In this document: piece after piece, positions 21,218-29,666 of the stretch | How positions within the stretch are numbered: position 1 is the first letter of the stretch | Layout: each line of letters starts with the position of its first letter | Assembly: GCA_020850415.1 (NCBI GenBank) | Contig: JADZER010000048.1 | Location: forward strand, 47,727 to 111,726 | DNA length: 64,000 nucleotides | DNA from: Phycisphaerales bacterium | GTDB lineage: Bacteria > Planctomycetota > Phycisphaerae > Phycisphaerales > UBA1924 | Direction: 5' to 3' | Made by a program: the position numbers and the translations under genes | Notes under the pieces: model-generated | Database searches by the model: none | Told to the model about the DNA's origin: nothing | Seen by the model: only the letters and a program-made list of their open reading frames with translations

Positions 21218-22669
21218 ATGTCACGCCGCCGATTCATCTCCGGGTCCGCCGTCGTTGCCGGCAGCAACGGGCTGATCGCGGCGGCAACTTTTGCGCGAAG
21301 CATCATCTTCGCGCGGATCCTCGGCCCGGAGAACATGGGGGTCGCCGCCCTGGCCCTGGCGGTTTTCGGCCTGCTCGGCCTGCTCACCGACATCGGCTTT
21401 GAGAAGCTCCTGGTGCAATCCCCCAAGGGCGAGTCGCCGGTGCTCCAGGGCGCGGCCCACCTGCTGGCGGTCTTGCGGGGCGCGGTGTGTGCGGGGGCCG
21501 TGTACCTGCTCGCCGCACCGGTGATGAACCTGCTCGGTGAGGGCGAGTCGGCGGACGCCCTGGGGCTCCTCGCCGGGGTGTTCCTGATCCGGGGCCTGGC
21601 CCACGCCGACAAGTGGCGCTACCAGCGGGACCTGCGGTTCGGCCCCTCGGCGACCATCGACATGGCCGGCGTGATCCTGTCGCTGGCGGCGGCCCCGCTG
21701 CTCTCGATCTGGCTGGGCGACTTCCGGGCGGTGGTGCTGGCGCTGGTGCTCCAGGGCACGGCCGAGATGGTCGCCTCGCATTTGGTCGCCGAGCGCAAGT
21801 ACCGCTGGAGCCGCGACCGGGAGAGCCTGTCGGATCTCTGGGCCTTTGGGCTGCCGCTCCTGCTGGCGGGGGTGATGACCTTCGCGGCGATGCAGGGCGA
21901 CCGGTTCATCGTGGCGAGCCTGTTCACCAAGGAGCAGCTCGGCGTCTACGCGGTGGCGTTCGGCCTGGCGCAGATCCCGGTGCTGGCGATGGGGCGGGTG
22001 ACGACGACCGTGTTCCTGCCGAGCCTCGCCGCGGCCCGCGAGCAGCCCGAGCGGTTCCGGCGCCGGCTGGCGATGTGCTCGGAGGCGCAGGCGGTGCTGG
22101 GGCTGGCGATGTGCATCCCGATGGTGCTGATCGGTACCACGCTGATGGTCTGGCTCTACGGCGAGGAGTACGCCTCGGGCGGCGTGCTGCTGGGGTGGCT
22201 GGCGGTCGGGCAGGCGGCCCGCCTCATGCGCTCGGCCACGGCCGTCGCCGCGCTGGCGTTCGGCGACAGCAAGAACAGCATGGTGGCGAACACGGCCCGG
22301 TCGCTCGGGCTGGTGATCGTGCTCGCCTGCGCGGCGTCGATGGGCACCCTCACCTCGGTCGGCATCGGCATCGTGCTGGGCGAGGCGTTCGCGATCGCCG
22401 TGTCGCTCCGTCGGCTGCGCCGGGAGCAGGCGATCGCGCCGATGCTGATCCTCCGGCCGACGCTGCTGGCGACGCTCGTCGGGGCGTTGGTCGTCCTGGC
22501 CGGCGGGGTGGTCCTGGGGCAGGGGCACATCGGCCTGTTCGGTCAGCTCGCGGTCGCGGCGTTCGCGACCGCGCTGGCGGTCGGCGCCGCCGCGATTGTG
22601 ATGCCGCAGCTCCGCGCCGAGGGGCGCGGCGCGGTCGCCTTCCTCCGGGCGAGAAAGGTTGGTTCCTAG
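21218..22669 (+). CDS. Polysaccharide biosynthesis flippase (Wzx/MATE-like)
   Basis: A 483-residue integral membrane protein with about 12-14 hydrophobic segments, as in the oligosaccharide flippase family. It opens with the typical pattern of an early helix followed by FARSIIFARILGPENMGVAALALAVFG. It would move undecaprenyl-linked repeat units to the outer leaflet. The N-terminal SRRRF looks superficially like a twin-arginine motif, but the long polytopic body argues against Tat export. It lies between a sulfotransferase gene and an acetyltransferase gene. Confidence 0.87.
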   Translation: MSRRRFISGSAVVAGSNGLIAAATFARSIIFARILGPENMGVAALALAVFGLLGLLTDIGFEKLLVQSPKGESPVLQGAAHLLAVLRGAVCAGAVYLLAAPVMNLLGEGESADALGLLAGVFLIRGLAHADKWRYQRDLRFGPSATIDMAGVILSLAAAPLLSIWLGDFRAVVLALVLQGTAEMVASHLVAERKYRWSRDRESLSDLWAFGLPLLLAGVMTFAAMQGDRFIVASLFTKEQLGVYAVAFGLAQIPVLAMGRVTTTVFLPSLAAAREQPERFRRRLAMCSEAQAVLGLAMCIPMVLIGTTLMVWLYGEEYASGGVLLGWLAVGQAARLMRSATAVAALAFGDSKNSMVANTARSLGLVIVLACAASMGTLTSVGIGIVLGEAFAIAVSLRRLRREQAIAPMLILRPTLLATLVGALVVLAGGVVLGQGHIGLFGQLAVAAFATALAVGAAAIVMPQLRAEGRGAVAFLRARKVGS

Positions 22670-22675
22670 ACCGGC

Positions 22676-23365
22676 ATGCAGAGCTACCCAGTCCCAACCC
22701 GGTCCTCGCTTTCCCCGCTGCTCGCGGCGATGTACCGGGTGCGCCGGCTGCGCGCCCTGACGGTCCGGGCCGCGCTGCGCCTCGAGGGCGGGGCGTTCTC
22801 CACCGTCACCGTCCGCGAGCTGCTCGCGAGGCACCACGGCGTCGAGGTCGGCGACTACAGCTACGGGCCCTGCCTGGCGCCGGGGGCGTTCCCCGCGGGC
22901 GTCACCGTCGGGCGGTATGTCTCGATCGCCCAGGGCGTGAGCGTGCTGCGGCGCAACCACCCCTCCGACCGGCTCTCGACCCACCCGGCGTTCTTCAACA
23001 AGAACCTGCGGTTCGTCGCGGAGGATGAGGTGCCCTTCGTTCCGCTCACGATCGGCCACGACGCCTGGATCGGCGAGCGGGCGATCATCACGGCCGGGTG
23101 CGGGCGCATCGGCGTCGGCGCGATCGTCGGCTCGGCGGCCGTGGTGACCAAGGATGTCCCCGACTTCGCCATCGTCGGCGGTGTGCCGGCCAAGCTCATC
23201 CGCTTCCGCTTCCCCGAGGAGGTCAGGGAGCGCGTGCTCGCCTCGCGCTGGTGGGAGCGCGATCTCCGCGGGCTGGCCGAGTTCCGCGGGCTGTTCATGA
23301 AGGAACTGCGGGACTCCGCGGGCGCGGCCCTTCTCGAGGCCCTCGAGGAGCGCGAACGCCCATGA
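22676..23365 (+). CDS. Hexapeptide-repeat acyltransferase (LbH, CatB-like)
   Basis: A 229-residue left-handed beta-helix transferase. Hexapeptide-type repeats run through GVTVGRYVSIAQGVSV and LTIGHDAWIGERAIITAG, then IGVGAIVGSAAVVTKDVPDF and the family end motif IVGGVPAKLIRFRF. A loop with RRNHPSDRLSTHPAFF sits where CatB-type acetyltransferases carry theirs. It probably O-acetylates a sugar of the polymer. It starts six bases after the flippase and overlaps the next gene by four bases. Confidence 0.87.
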   Translation: MQSYPVPTRSSLSPLLAAMYRVRRLRALTVRAALRLEGGAFSTVTVRELLARHHGVEVGDYSYGPCLAPGAFPAGVTVGRYVSIAQGVSVLRRNHPSDRLSTHPAFFNKNLRFVAEDEVPFVPLTIGHDAWIGERAIITAGCGRIGVGAIVGSAAVVTKDVPDFAIVGGVPAKLIRFRFPEEVRERVLASRWWERDLRGLAEFRGLFMKELRDSAGAALLEALEERERP

Positions 23366-24705
23366 CCGCGGTGACGCTGGCCATCTCGGTGCTCGTCCTG
23401 GCGCTCGGCGTCGTGCTCCGGCCGCAGCTCGCGCTGGCGGTCTACCTCTCAATGGCGATCCTGTGGCCCGAGTACATGCGGGTCGATGTCGCCCCGATCG
23501 AGCTGAGCGCCCACCGGCTCGGCGCCGTGGGCCTCCTGCTCGGCGCCGCCATCCGGATGCGCGGGTGGCCCCGCCCGCACATCGCCGACGCCTTCTTCAT
23601 CGCCTGGTGGATCTGGGGCATCCTCGCCAAACTCATCGGCGGTGCGCCTTCGGGGATGGTCTCCACCACCATCGGGCGCGGCCTCGACACCGTCCTCATC
23701 TACCTGGCCGTCCGGCTCTCGATCCACGCGGCCCATCGAACGCCCCGGCTGCACCCCCTGCTCATCGTCGCGGCGATGGGCGCCATGCTGCTGGCGCTCT
23801 ATGAGACCACGGCCAACAAGAGCTTCTACGACCCGCTGTTCCTGTCCGATCCGGGCCGGTTCGACTACCCCATGTTCCGGCACGGGTTCATGCGGGCGAA
23901 GGGCTCGACGGCGCAGCCCATCTATTGGGGCGTCGCCATGCTGCTGTTCGCCGGCCTGATGCTGCTCTACGCCGCGCCGAAGTGGGGCGTGCGCACGGCG
24001 ATCGCCTGCGGCTTCGCCCTCGTCGGCGCGGGGGCCTCCTGGTCGTCCGGGCCGTGGATCGGCTGCGTGATGCTCTTCGCGGTCGCGGCGATGTACTGGT
24101 GCCGCTGGGCGGTCAAGCCGGTGGCGGTCACGGTGGTGCTCGGGTTGATCGCGCTGCAGCTGGCGGCGAACCGGAATGTCTACGAGTTCGCCATGTTCCT
24201 CGGCCTCGACCGCCAGACCGCGTGGTACCGCGGGCGGCTCATCGAGGTGGCGATCATGAAGCTCCCCGAGTACTGGCTCTACGGCTACGGCTCGGAGACC
24301 GTCACCGACTGGGCGCCGCTGCTGGACGGCCGGCGCAAGGTCGACCTGGTCAACGGGTTCGTCTACACGGCGGTGCAGGCCGGGCTGCCGGCGCTGGTGT
24401 GCTATGTCGGGGCGAAGGTCTCCTGCGTGGTCTGCGCGGTCAAGCTCGCCAAGTCGGGGGTCCCCACCTGCGTCCGTCAGGGGTTCGCGCTGGGGGCGGC
24501 GGTGCTGTCGATCTCGTTCGTCGAGATGAGCGTCGGGCTGTTCAGCACGCCGCTCGTGCTCCACGCGGTTCTGCTCGCCCACGGGCCGGCGCTGCTCGCC
24601 CAGTACCAGGCCTACGCGAAGCGCAGGGCCGCGGCGGCAACGAACGCGACGCCGGAACGCGAAGAGCGGGGCCCGGCCCGGTCGATCAGGGGGCTCCAGA
24701 CATGA
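23362..24705 (+). CDS. O-antigen ligase/polymerase-like membrane protein
   Basis: A 447-residue integral membrane protein with about ten hydrophobic segments and a large hydrophilic loop (about residues 280-340, around WYRGRLIEVAIMKLPEYWLYGYGSE). This matches the layout of Wzy polymerases and WaaL ligases. The start overlaps the preceding stop as ATGA, and its own stop overlaps the next start the same way. The family is recognised by topology and weak motifs only, so polymerase and ligase cannot be told apart. Confidence 0.7.
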   Translation: MTAVTLAISVLVLALGVVLRPQLALAVYLSMAILWPEYMRVDVAPIELSAHRLGAVGLLLGAAIRMRGWPRPHIADAFFIAWWIWGILAKLIGGAPSGMVSTTIGRGLDTVLIYLAVRLSIHAAHRTPRLHPLLIVAAMGAMLLALYETTANKSFYDPLFLSDPGRFDYPMFRHGFMRAKGSTAQPIYWGVAMLLFAGLMLLYAAPKWGVRTAIACGFALVGAGASWSSGPWIGCVMLFAVAAMYWCRWAVKPVAVTVVLGLIALQLAANRNVYEFAMFLGLDRQTAWYRGRLIEVAIMKLPEYWLYGYGSETVTDWAPLLDGRRKVDLVNGFVYTAVQAGLPALVCYVGAKVSCVVCAVKLAKSGVPTCVRQGFALGAAVLSISFVEMSVGLFSTPLVLHAVLLAHGPALLAQYQAYAKRRAAAATNATPEREERGPARSIRGLQT

Positions 24706-25733
24706 CCCCCGACCACCCCCACGACCAGGCCCACAGCCGGCCCGATGTCTCGGTGATCATCGTCAGCTACAACACGCGCGAGCTGACGGTGGCCTGCGTG
24801 CGCTCCGTGCTCGAGCACACCTCCGGCTGCACGACCGAGATCATCGTCGTCGACAACGACTCGGCCGACGGCAGCGCCGACGCCCTCCGAGGGGCGTTCC
24901 CCGGGATCACCGTCATCGCCAACCGCGACAATGTCGGCTTCGCCACGGCCAACAACCAGGGCATGGCGGTCGCCAAGGGCGCGTGGATCCTGCTGCTCAA
25001 CAGCGACACCGAGCTGCACGACGACGCGATCTCCGCGTCCCTGGAGTTCGCCCGGTCGCGGGAGCGGCTCGGCGTCGTCGGCTGCCGGCTCATCGGGCTT
25101 GACGGCAAGCAGCAGTCCTCGCTGTTCCGGTTCCTCTCGCTCCGCGAGCTGGTGGTCAACCTGTTCGTGCCCAACTCGGTCATGCGCCGCAGCAAGGCGC
25201 TCGGCTTCTCGCGATACGCGGGCGTCGACCGCGACAGGGTGCTCGATGTCGACGCCGTCGCCGGCGCGTTCATGCTCCTGCCCCGCGAGGTCTACGAAGT
25301 CGCGGGAGGGATGGACGAGACATTTTTCATGTACGGTGAGGAGGCCGAGTGGTGCTGGCGGATCCGGCGCCACGGCTACTCGATCGTCTACTACCCCGGC
25401 GCCCGCATCACACACTTCGGCGGCGCCAGCGCCAAGCAGGACTGGGCCAGCATGACCCTCTCGATGGCGAAGGGCCAGGTGCTTTTCCTGCTCAAGACCC
25501 GCGCCTACCCCGTCGCGTGGCTCGCCAACGCGATGATGACCCTGCGCGACACGCCCCGGTGGATCGCCTACGCCCTGCTCGGCCCGCTCCCGGGCCCGAA
25601 GTGGCGCCAGACCCGCGAGCGCCTGGCGCTCAGCGCCCGCCGCTTCCCCCACCACCTCGCCGGCCTGGTCGGCTTGGGGTGGCTGAGCGCCGCCAACCAC
25701 ACGCGCCCCAGACCGGCGGGGGGCCGCCCATGA
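24702..25733 (+). CDS. Glycosyltransferase family 2
   Basis: A 343-residue GT-A fold glycosyltransferase resembling rhamnosyl- or galactofuranosyltransferases. Residues 15-23 open with VSVIIVSYN, followed by IIVVDNDSADGSAD, NVGFATANNQG and LLLNSDTEL (the DxD equivalent is within NSD). A later GMDETFFMYGEEAEWCWRI segment is typical of the family. Acceptor and sugar are unknown, but the nearby rml genes make dTDP-rhamnose a reasonable donor. Four-base overlaps join it to both neighbours. Confidence 0.9.
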   Translation: MTPDHPHDQAHSRPDVSVIIVSYNTRELTVACVRSVLEHTSGCTTEIIVVDNDSADGSADALRGAFPGITVIANRDNVGFATANNQGMAVAKGAWILLLNSDTELHDDAISASLEFARSRERLGVVGCRLIGLDGKQQSSLFRFLSLRELVVNLFVPNSVMRRSKALGFSRYAGVDRDRVLDVDAVAGAFMLLPREVYEVAGGMDETFFMYGEEAEWCWRIRRHGYSIVYYPGARITHFGGASAKQDWASMTLSMAKGQVLFLLKTRAYPVAWLANAMMTLRDTPRWIAYALLGPLPGPKWRQTRERLALSARRFPHHLAGLVGLGWLSAANHTRPRPAGGRP

Positions 25734-26695
25734 GCCGCACGCTCCGACGCATCGCGGCGTTCCTGCCCCGGCACGCGGCGTTCGCGGCCCTGGCGCCGAT
25801 GGAACGCCGCCTGCTCGACGCCGCCCCCGCGGACGGCCCCGCCCCGGTCTTCATGCTCGGCCTGCCCCGCTCGGGCACCACGCTCGCCGTGGACCTGCTG
25901 GTAAGCCGGTACCGCATGGCCTATCTCAGCACGCTGGCCAACCGGCTGTGGCGCGTCCCGGCCGCCGCGACACGCCTGGGCGCGCGCACGATCCGGGGGT
26001 ACCAAGGGAAGTTCGAGAGCTCCTACGGGCACATCTCGGCCTGGGGGGCCCCCAACGAGGGAGGCGAGGTCTGGAAGTCCTGGTACGACGAGTCCAAGAC
26101 CCTCACCGAGGCCGATGTCCCGGGCGTCGACGCCGAGCGCATCCGGCGCACGATCTGGTCGGTCACTCACACGCTGGGCGGGAGCTTCATCAGCAAGAAT
26201 GTCATGCACGGGCTGCACATGCGCTTCCTCGACACCCTGTTCCCGGGGTGCCTGTTCGTGGAGATCCGGCGGGCCCAGCACGAGGTCGCCCGCTCGCTGC
26301 TCCGCGCCCGCAGGGACTTCGGCGGCGAGTCCGGCATGCGCGAGTGGATCTCCATCCGCCCGCCCGGGCACGAGCGGTACCTCGACGCCGACCCTGTCAC
26401 GCAGGTGTGCGCACAAATCGTGCTCACCCAGGGGCACATCCGCCGGGACGCGCTGGCGTTCGGGCCGTCGCGTCACTTTGTGATCGACTACGCCCACCTC
26501 TGCGCCAGCCCCCGCGAGGTGCTCGACGGGTTCGAGGCGTTCTACCGCGCCGGGACGGGCGCCGAGCTCGAGCGCCGCGAGAGCGAGCTGCCCGACCTCT
26601 CGCGTTCCTCGGGCAAGAAGGTGAACTCCGAGCAGGAGCAGCAGATCCTCGCCGAGCTCGCCCGGCTCGGCGCGCTGCACGGGGAGGCCGCATGA
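25730..26695 (+). CDS. Sulfotransferase family protein
   Basis: A 321-residue protein with a sulfotransferase phosphosulfate loop, VFMLGLPRSGTTLAVDLL, at about residues 40-57. The 3'-phosphate region is probably around VEIRRAQHEVARSLLRARRD. It is distinct from the first sulfotransferase of the cluster, which suggests sulfation at two positions or of two substrates. Overlaps of four bases link it to the glycosyltransferase before and the deacetylase after. Confidence 0.83.
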   Translation: MSRTLRRIAAFLPRHAAFAALAPMERRLLDAAPADGPAPVFMLGLPRSGTTLAVDLLVSRYRMAYLSTLANRLWRVPAAATRLGARTIRGYQGKFESSYGHISAWGAPNEGGEVWKSWYDESKTLTEADVPGVDAERIRRTIWSVTHTLGGSFISKNVMHGLHMRFLDTLFPGCLFVEIRRAQHEVARSLLRARRDFGGESGMREWISIRPPGHERYLDADPVTQVCAQIVLTQGHIRRDALAFGPSRHFVIDYAHLCASPREVLDGFEAFYRAGTGAELERRESELPDLSRSSGKKVNSEQEQQILAELARLGALHGEAA

Positions 26696-27591
26696 CCCCC
26701 GCGCAGGCGACCATCCGGACGCGGCACGCCGACGCCGGCGGCTACGAGGCGCTGCCGTACGCGCGGCGCGGGCTGGCCTACCGCCTCTTCCTGCTCTGTG
26801 CCGCGGCGGTGTGGTGGGCGCTGGGCGCCCCCTTCCGGCGCGGCTGGGTCGTGCTCTGCTACCACGGTGTCAGCGACCGCCAGGCGCCCGGCTTCGCCCG
26901 TCAGGTGCGGATGCTCCGCCGACGGGCGGGCGATCTGGCGGAGCTCGACAGCGCCGACCCCCGGGGCGTGCGCGTCGCCCTCACCTTCGACGACGCGTTC
27001 GAGAGCCTGCTCCGCAACGCGCTGCCACTGCTCCGCGAGCGCGCCATCCCGGCGACGGTCTTCCTCGTCACCGACAACATGGGGGCGACGCCCCGGTGGG
27101 ACATGCCGCGGGGCCACCCGGAGCGCGACGAGCCCGTGATGACCCGCGACCAGCTCGCGGGCCTCGTCGCCGGGGGCTTCCACCGCGTCGCCTCGCACAC
27201 GCACACGCACCGGCCCCTCGCGACGCTCGACCAGGCCGAGATCGAGGCCGAGCTGCGCCGCTCGGTCGAGGTGCTCGGCGGGCTCGGCGTCACGGCGCCG
27301 GGGTACATGGCCGCCCCGCACGGCTCGTGGGACGACCGCGTGCAGCGGGCGTGCGAGTCGCTCGGGCTGCGCATCCTCACGCTCGAGCCAGGCCTGTGCC
27401 GGCCCGGCTGCGCACGGATCGCCCGGTTCTCCGCGACGCCGGACATGTGGCCGCTAGAGTTCCGGCTGCTGGTGCGCGGCGGCTACGCGTTCCTGCCCGC
27501 AGTCCGCGGGCTCGCGCACGCCATCCGGGGCCGGACCGCCGACTCGCCCGCTCGCCTCAACCGCGAGAGCCAAGGAAGGACGGGCCCATGA
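26692..27591 (+). CDS. Polysaccharide deacetylase family protein
   Basis: A 299-residue NodB-fold deacetylase. Motif 1 is VRVALTFDDAF near residues 96-106, with both aspartates, and motif 2 is VASHTHTHRPL with a histidine pair. MAAPHGSWDDR supplies the arginine-motif position. An N-terminal hydrophobic stretch (residues 29-45) may anchor it in the membrane. It would deacetylate N-acetylated sugars in the polymer. Deacetylases of this kind are regular members of exosortase-linked polysaccharide loci in Proteobacteria. Four-base overlaps connect it on both sides. Confidence 0.87.
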   Translation: MTPAQATIRTRHADAGGYEALPYARRGLAYRLFLLCAAAVWWALGAPFRRGWVVLCYHGVSDRQAPGFARQVRMLRRRAGDLAELDSADPRGVRVALTFDDAFESLLRNALPLLRERAIPATVFLVTDNMGATPRWDMPRGHPERDEPVMTRDQLAGLVAGGFHRVASHTHTHRPLATLDQAEIEAELRRSVEVLGGLGVTAPGYMAAPHGSWDDRVQRACESLGLRILTLEPGLCRPGCARIARFSATPDMWPLEFRLLVRGGYAFLPAVRGLAHAIRGRTADSPARLNRESQGRTGP

Positions 27592-28682
27592 CCACCGAGA
27601 CCATCTACGAGGTGCGCCCCGAGGACTGGTGGTCGACCGTCGGGCACTTCGCCGACGCGAACTACCAGCAGCTCGCCGCCTACATCCAACGCCTCGCGGC
27701 ACGCGACGGCGCCCAGGTCCGGCTCGTGACCGTCAACGACGGCGCCACGGTGCTCGGCGCCAGCGCCGTGCGCATCAAGCGCATCCCGGTGCTCGGCAAG
27801 GGCATCGCCTACATCGCCGGCGGGCCGCTTACCCGCCTCCGGGGTGAGCCGTTCGACCCGGCCCGGTTCGCGCGGGTCTGCGCGGCGCTCCGGCGCGAGT
27901 TCACCGAGCGCGGCGGGCACATCCTCCGCATCGCCGCCCCCCTCACGGGCGACGCGGGGCGCGAGGCTTGTGAGGAGGCCATGACCGGCGCGGGATTCGG
28001 ACGCGCCGAGCAGGCCCCCTACCGCACCTTCCTCATCGATCTGGCCCGCCCCCTCGAAGAGGTCAACGAGTCCTTCAGCCGCTACTGGCGCCGAAACCTC
28101 CGGCGCGGCCAGGGCAACGGGCACGAGGTCCGCTTCGAGCAGGAGCCCGAGGCCTTCGACCCGCTCATCGAACTCCACGAGGCCCTGATGGCCCGCAAGG
28201 GCTTCTCCACCAACCTCGACACGCGGTTCTACAAGGCCGTGCAGGAGCAGCTCCCCCCGGGCCAGCGGCTGGTCGCCTCCCGGTGCCTCGGCGGGGATGG
28301 CGAGCTGCTGAGCACGATCGTGCTGAGCGAGCTTGGCGACACCAGCGTCGGCATCATCGGCGCGACCGCCGACGCGGGCGCCAAGTCGTACGCGAGCTAC
28401 TCCCTTTTCTGGTCGATTATCAGCCGGGCCCACGAGCGGGGCCTGAAGTGGTTTGACCTCGGCGGGATCGACCCGGCCGAGAACGAGAGCGTGTTCAAGT
28501 TCAAGTCCGGGATGCGCGGCATCGATGTCACCGCCCCCGGGCCCTTCGAGGCCACCCCGGGCGCCCTGACCACCCGGCTGGTCGGGATGGCCGAGCGGGC
28601 CAGGCGGAAGATGCGTCAGCCCAAGGCCGCCGCGGCCGCGGCGCCGACCGACGGCGGGGAGGGAGACGATGGCGAAGCGTAA
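27588..28682 (+). CDS. FemAB/GNAT-like acyl- or aminoacyltransferase
   Basis: A 364-residue protein with two GNAT-type halves as in FemAB and related peptidyl or acyl transferases. The C-terminal half has RYWRRNLRRGQGNGHEVRF, LIELHEALMARKGF, and KSYASYSLFWSIISRAHERG leading into FDLGGIDPAENESVFKFKSG, the family signature. FemAB-related proteins occur in proteobacterial exosortase/EPS loci. The true substrate is not known. The C-terminal tail is Ala-rich. It overlaps its downstream neighbour by 14 bases. Confidence 0.82.
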   Translation: MTTETIYEVRPEDWWSTVGHFADANYQQLAAYIQRLAARDGAQVRLVTVNDGATVLGASAVRIKRIPVLGKGIAYIAGGPLTRLRGEPFDPARFARVCAALRREFTERGGHILRIAAPLTGDAGREACEEAMTGAGFGRAEQAPYRTFLIDLARPLEEVNESFSRYWRRNLRRGQGNGHEVRFEQEPEAFDPLIELHEALMARKGFSTNLDTRFYKAVQEQLPPGQRLVASRCLGGDGELLSTIVLSELGDTSVGIIGATADAGAKSYASYSLFWSIISRAHERGLKWFDLGGIDPAENESVFKFKSGMRGIDVTAPGPFEATPGALTTRLVGMAERARRKMRQPKAAAAAAPTDGGEGDDGEA

Positions 28683-29148
28683 GAACATCCTCGCCGTCGC
28701 CTCGGGCGGCGGGCACTGGGTCCAGCTGCTCCGCCTGCGTCCGGCCTTCGAGGGCCGGCGTGTGGCGTTCGTCACCGTCCGGGACTCGTACCGGGCCGAT
28801 GTGGGCGATGTGCCGTTCTATGTCATCAACGACGCCACCCGCTGGGACAAGATCGGGCTGGCCCGGATGTGCCTGCGCCTGCTCTGGATCATCCTCCGGG
28901 AGCGGCCCGGGGTGATCATCTCGACCGGGGCGGCGCCGGGGTACTTTGCGCTGCGCTTCGGCAAGCTCCTCGGCGCGCGCACGATCTGGCTCGACTCGAT
29001 CGCCAATGTCGAGCAGATGTCCATGACGGGCTGCCTGGTCCGCAGGCACGCGGACCTGTGGCTCACCCAGTGGCCACACCTGGCCGCGTCGGACGCCCCG
29101 CCCGTCGTGGACGGCCTCCGCCCCGCCTGCCTGGGAGCTGTCCTGTGA
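28669..29148 (+). CDS. Alg14-like (PssD/Cps14F-type) glycosyltransferase subunit
   Basis: A 159-residue protein with an N-terminal nucleotide-binding-like loop, LAVASGGGHWVQLLRLRP, and the Alg14 signature ISTGAAPGYFALRFGKLLGA, followed by WLDSIANVEQMS. In bacteria this partner anchors an Alg13-like catalytic subunit at the membrane. A hydrophobic segment is present at about residues 65-78. The Alg13-like partner is the next gene, with a GTGA overlap, which strongly supports a two-subunit enzyme. Confidence 0.86.
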   Translation: MAKRKNILAVASGGGHWVQLLRLRPAFEGRRVAFVTVRDSYRADVGDVPFYVINDATRWDKIGLARMCLRLLWIILRERPGVIISTGAAPGYFALRFGKLLGARTIWLDSIANVEQMSMTGCLVRRHADLWLTQWPHLAASDAPPVVDGLRPACLGAVL

Positions 29149-29666
29149 TCCTCGTCACCGTCGGAGCCCAGATGCCCTTCGACCGGATGACCCGGGCGGT
29201 CGACGCCTGGGCGGGCGAGCGCGGGCGCCGCGATGTCTTCGCCCAGATCGGGGAGACCGACTTCCGCCCCCAGCACCTTGAATGGACGCCGTTCCTTGAG
29301 CCCGAGGAGTTCCGGGCCCGGGTCGAGGGGGCTGACATCCTGGTGGCCCACGCCGGCATGGGCTCGATCCTCACAGCCCTGCAGGCGGGTAAGCCGATCT
29401 TGGTGATGCCCCGGAGGGGCGACCTGCGCGAGACGAGGAACGACCACCAGGTCGCCACCGCCAAGCGGTTCCTGGAGATGGGCCGGGTCGAGGTGGCCTT
29501 TGACGAGGATGAGTTGAAGCAGAAGCTCGACAAGCTCGATGCACTCCGAGCCGCGGGGACCATTTCCGCTTGGGCCAGCCCCGAGCTGCTCGGTGCGATC
29601 AGGGATTTCATCAACGCGGAGGGGCCCGTCGGGCCCACCAGCCGCAGGAATGAGGGTGTGCGATGA
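29145..29666 (+). CDS. Alg13-like (PssE-type) glycosyltransferase catalytic subunit
   Basis: A 173-residue GT28 C-terminal-domain protein. It starts MILVTVGAQMPFDRM and carries ADILVAHAGMGSILTALQAGKPILVMPR, the UDP-sugar binding core of this family. The start is GTG at 29145, sharing bases with the stop of the Alg14-like gene. With that partner it should form a membrane-associated transferase adding the second sugar of the repeat unit. Its stop overlaps the next start. Confidence 0.87.
   Translation: MILVTVGAQMPFDRMTRAVDAWAGERGRRDVFAQIGETDFRPQHLEWTPFLEPEEFRARVEGADILVAHAGMGSILTALQAGKPILVMPRRGDLRETRNDHQVATAKRFLEMGRVEVAFDEDELKQKLDKLDALRAAGTISAWASPELLGAIRDFINAEGPVGPTSRRNEGVR

Noticed and set aside
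21218..21240. Twin-arginine signal at the start of the flippase
   Set aside because: The SRRRF motif is followed by a polytopic membrane protein with no cleavage site, as expected for Wzx, not a Tat substrate.
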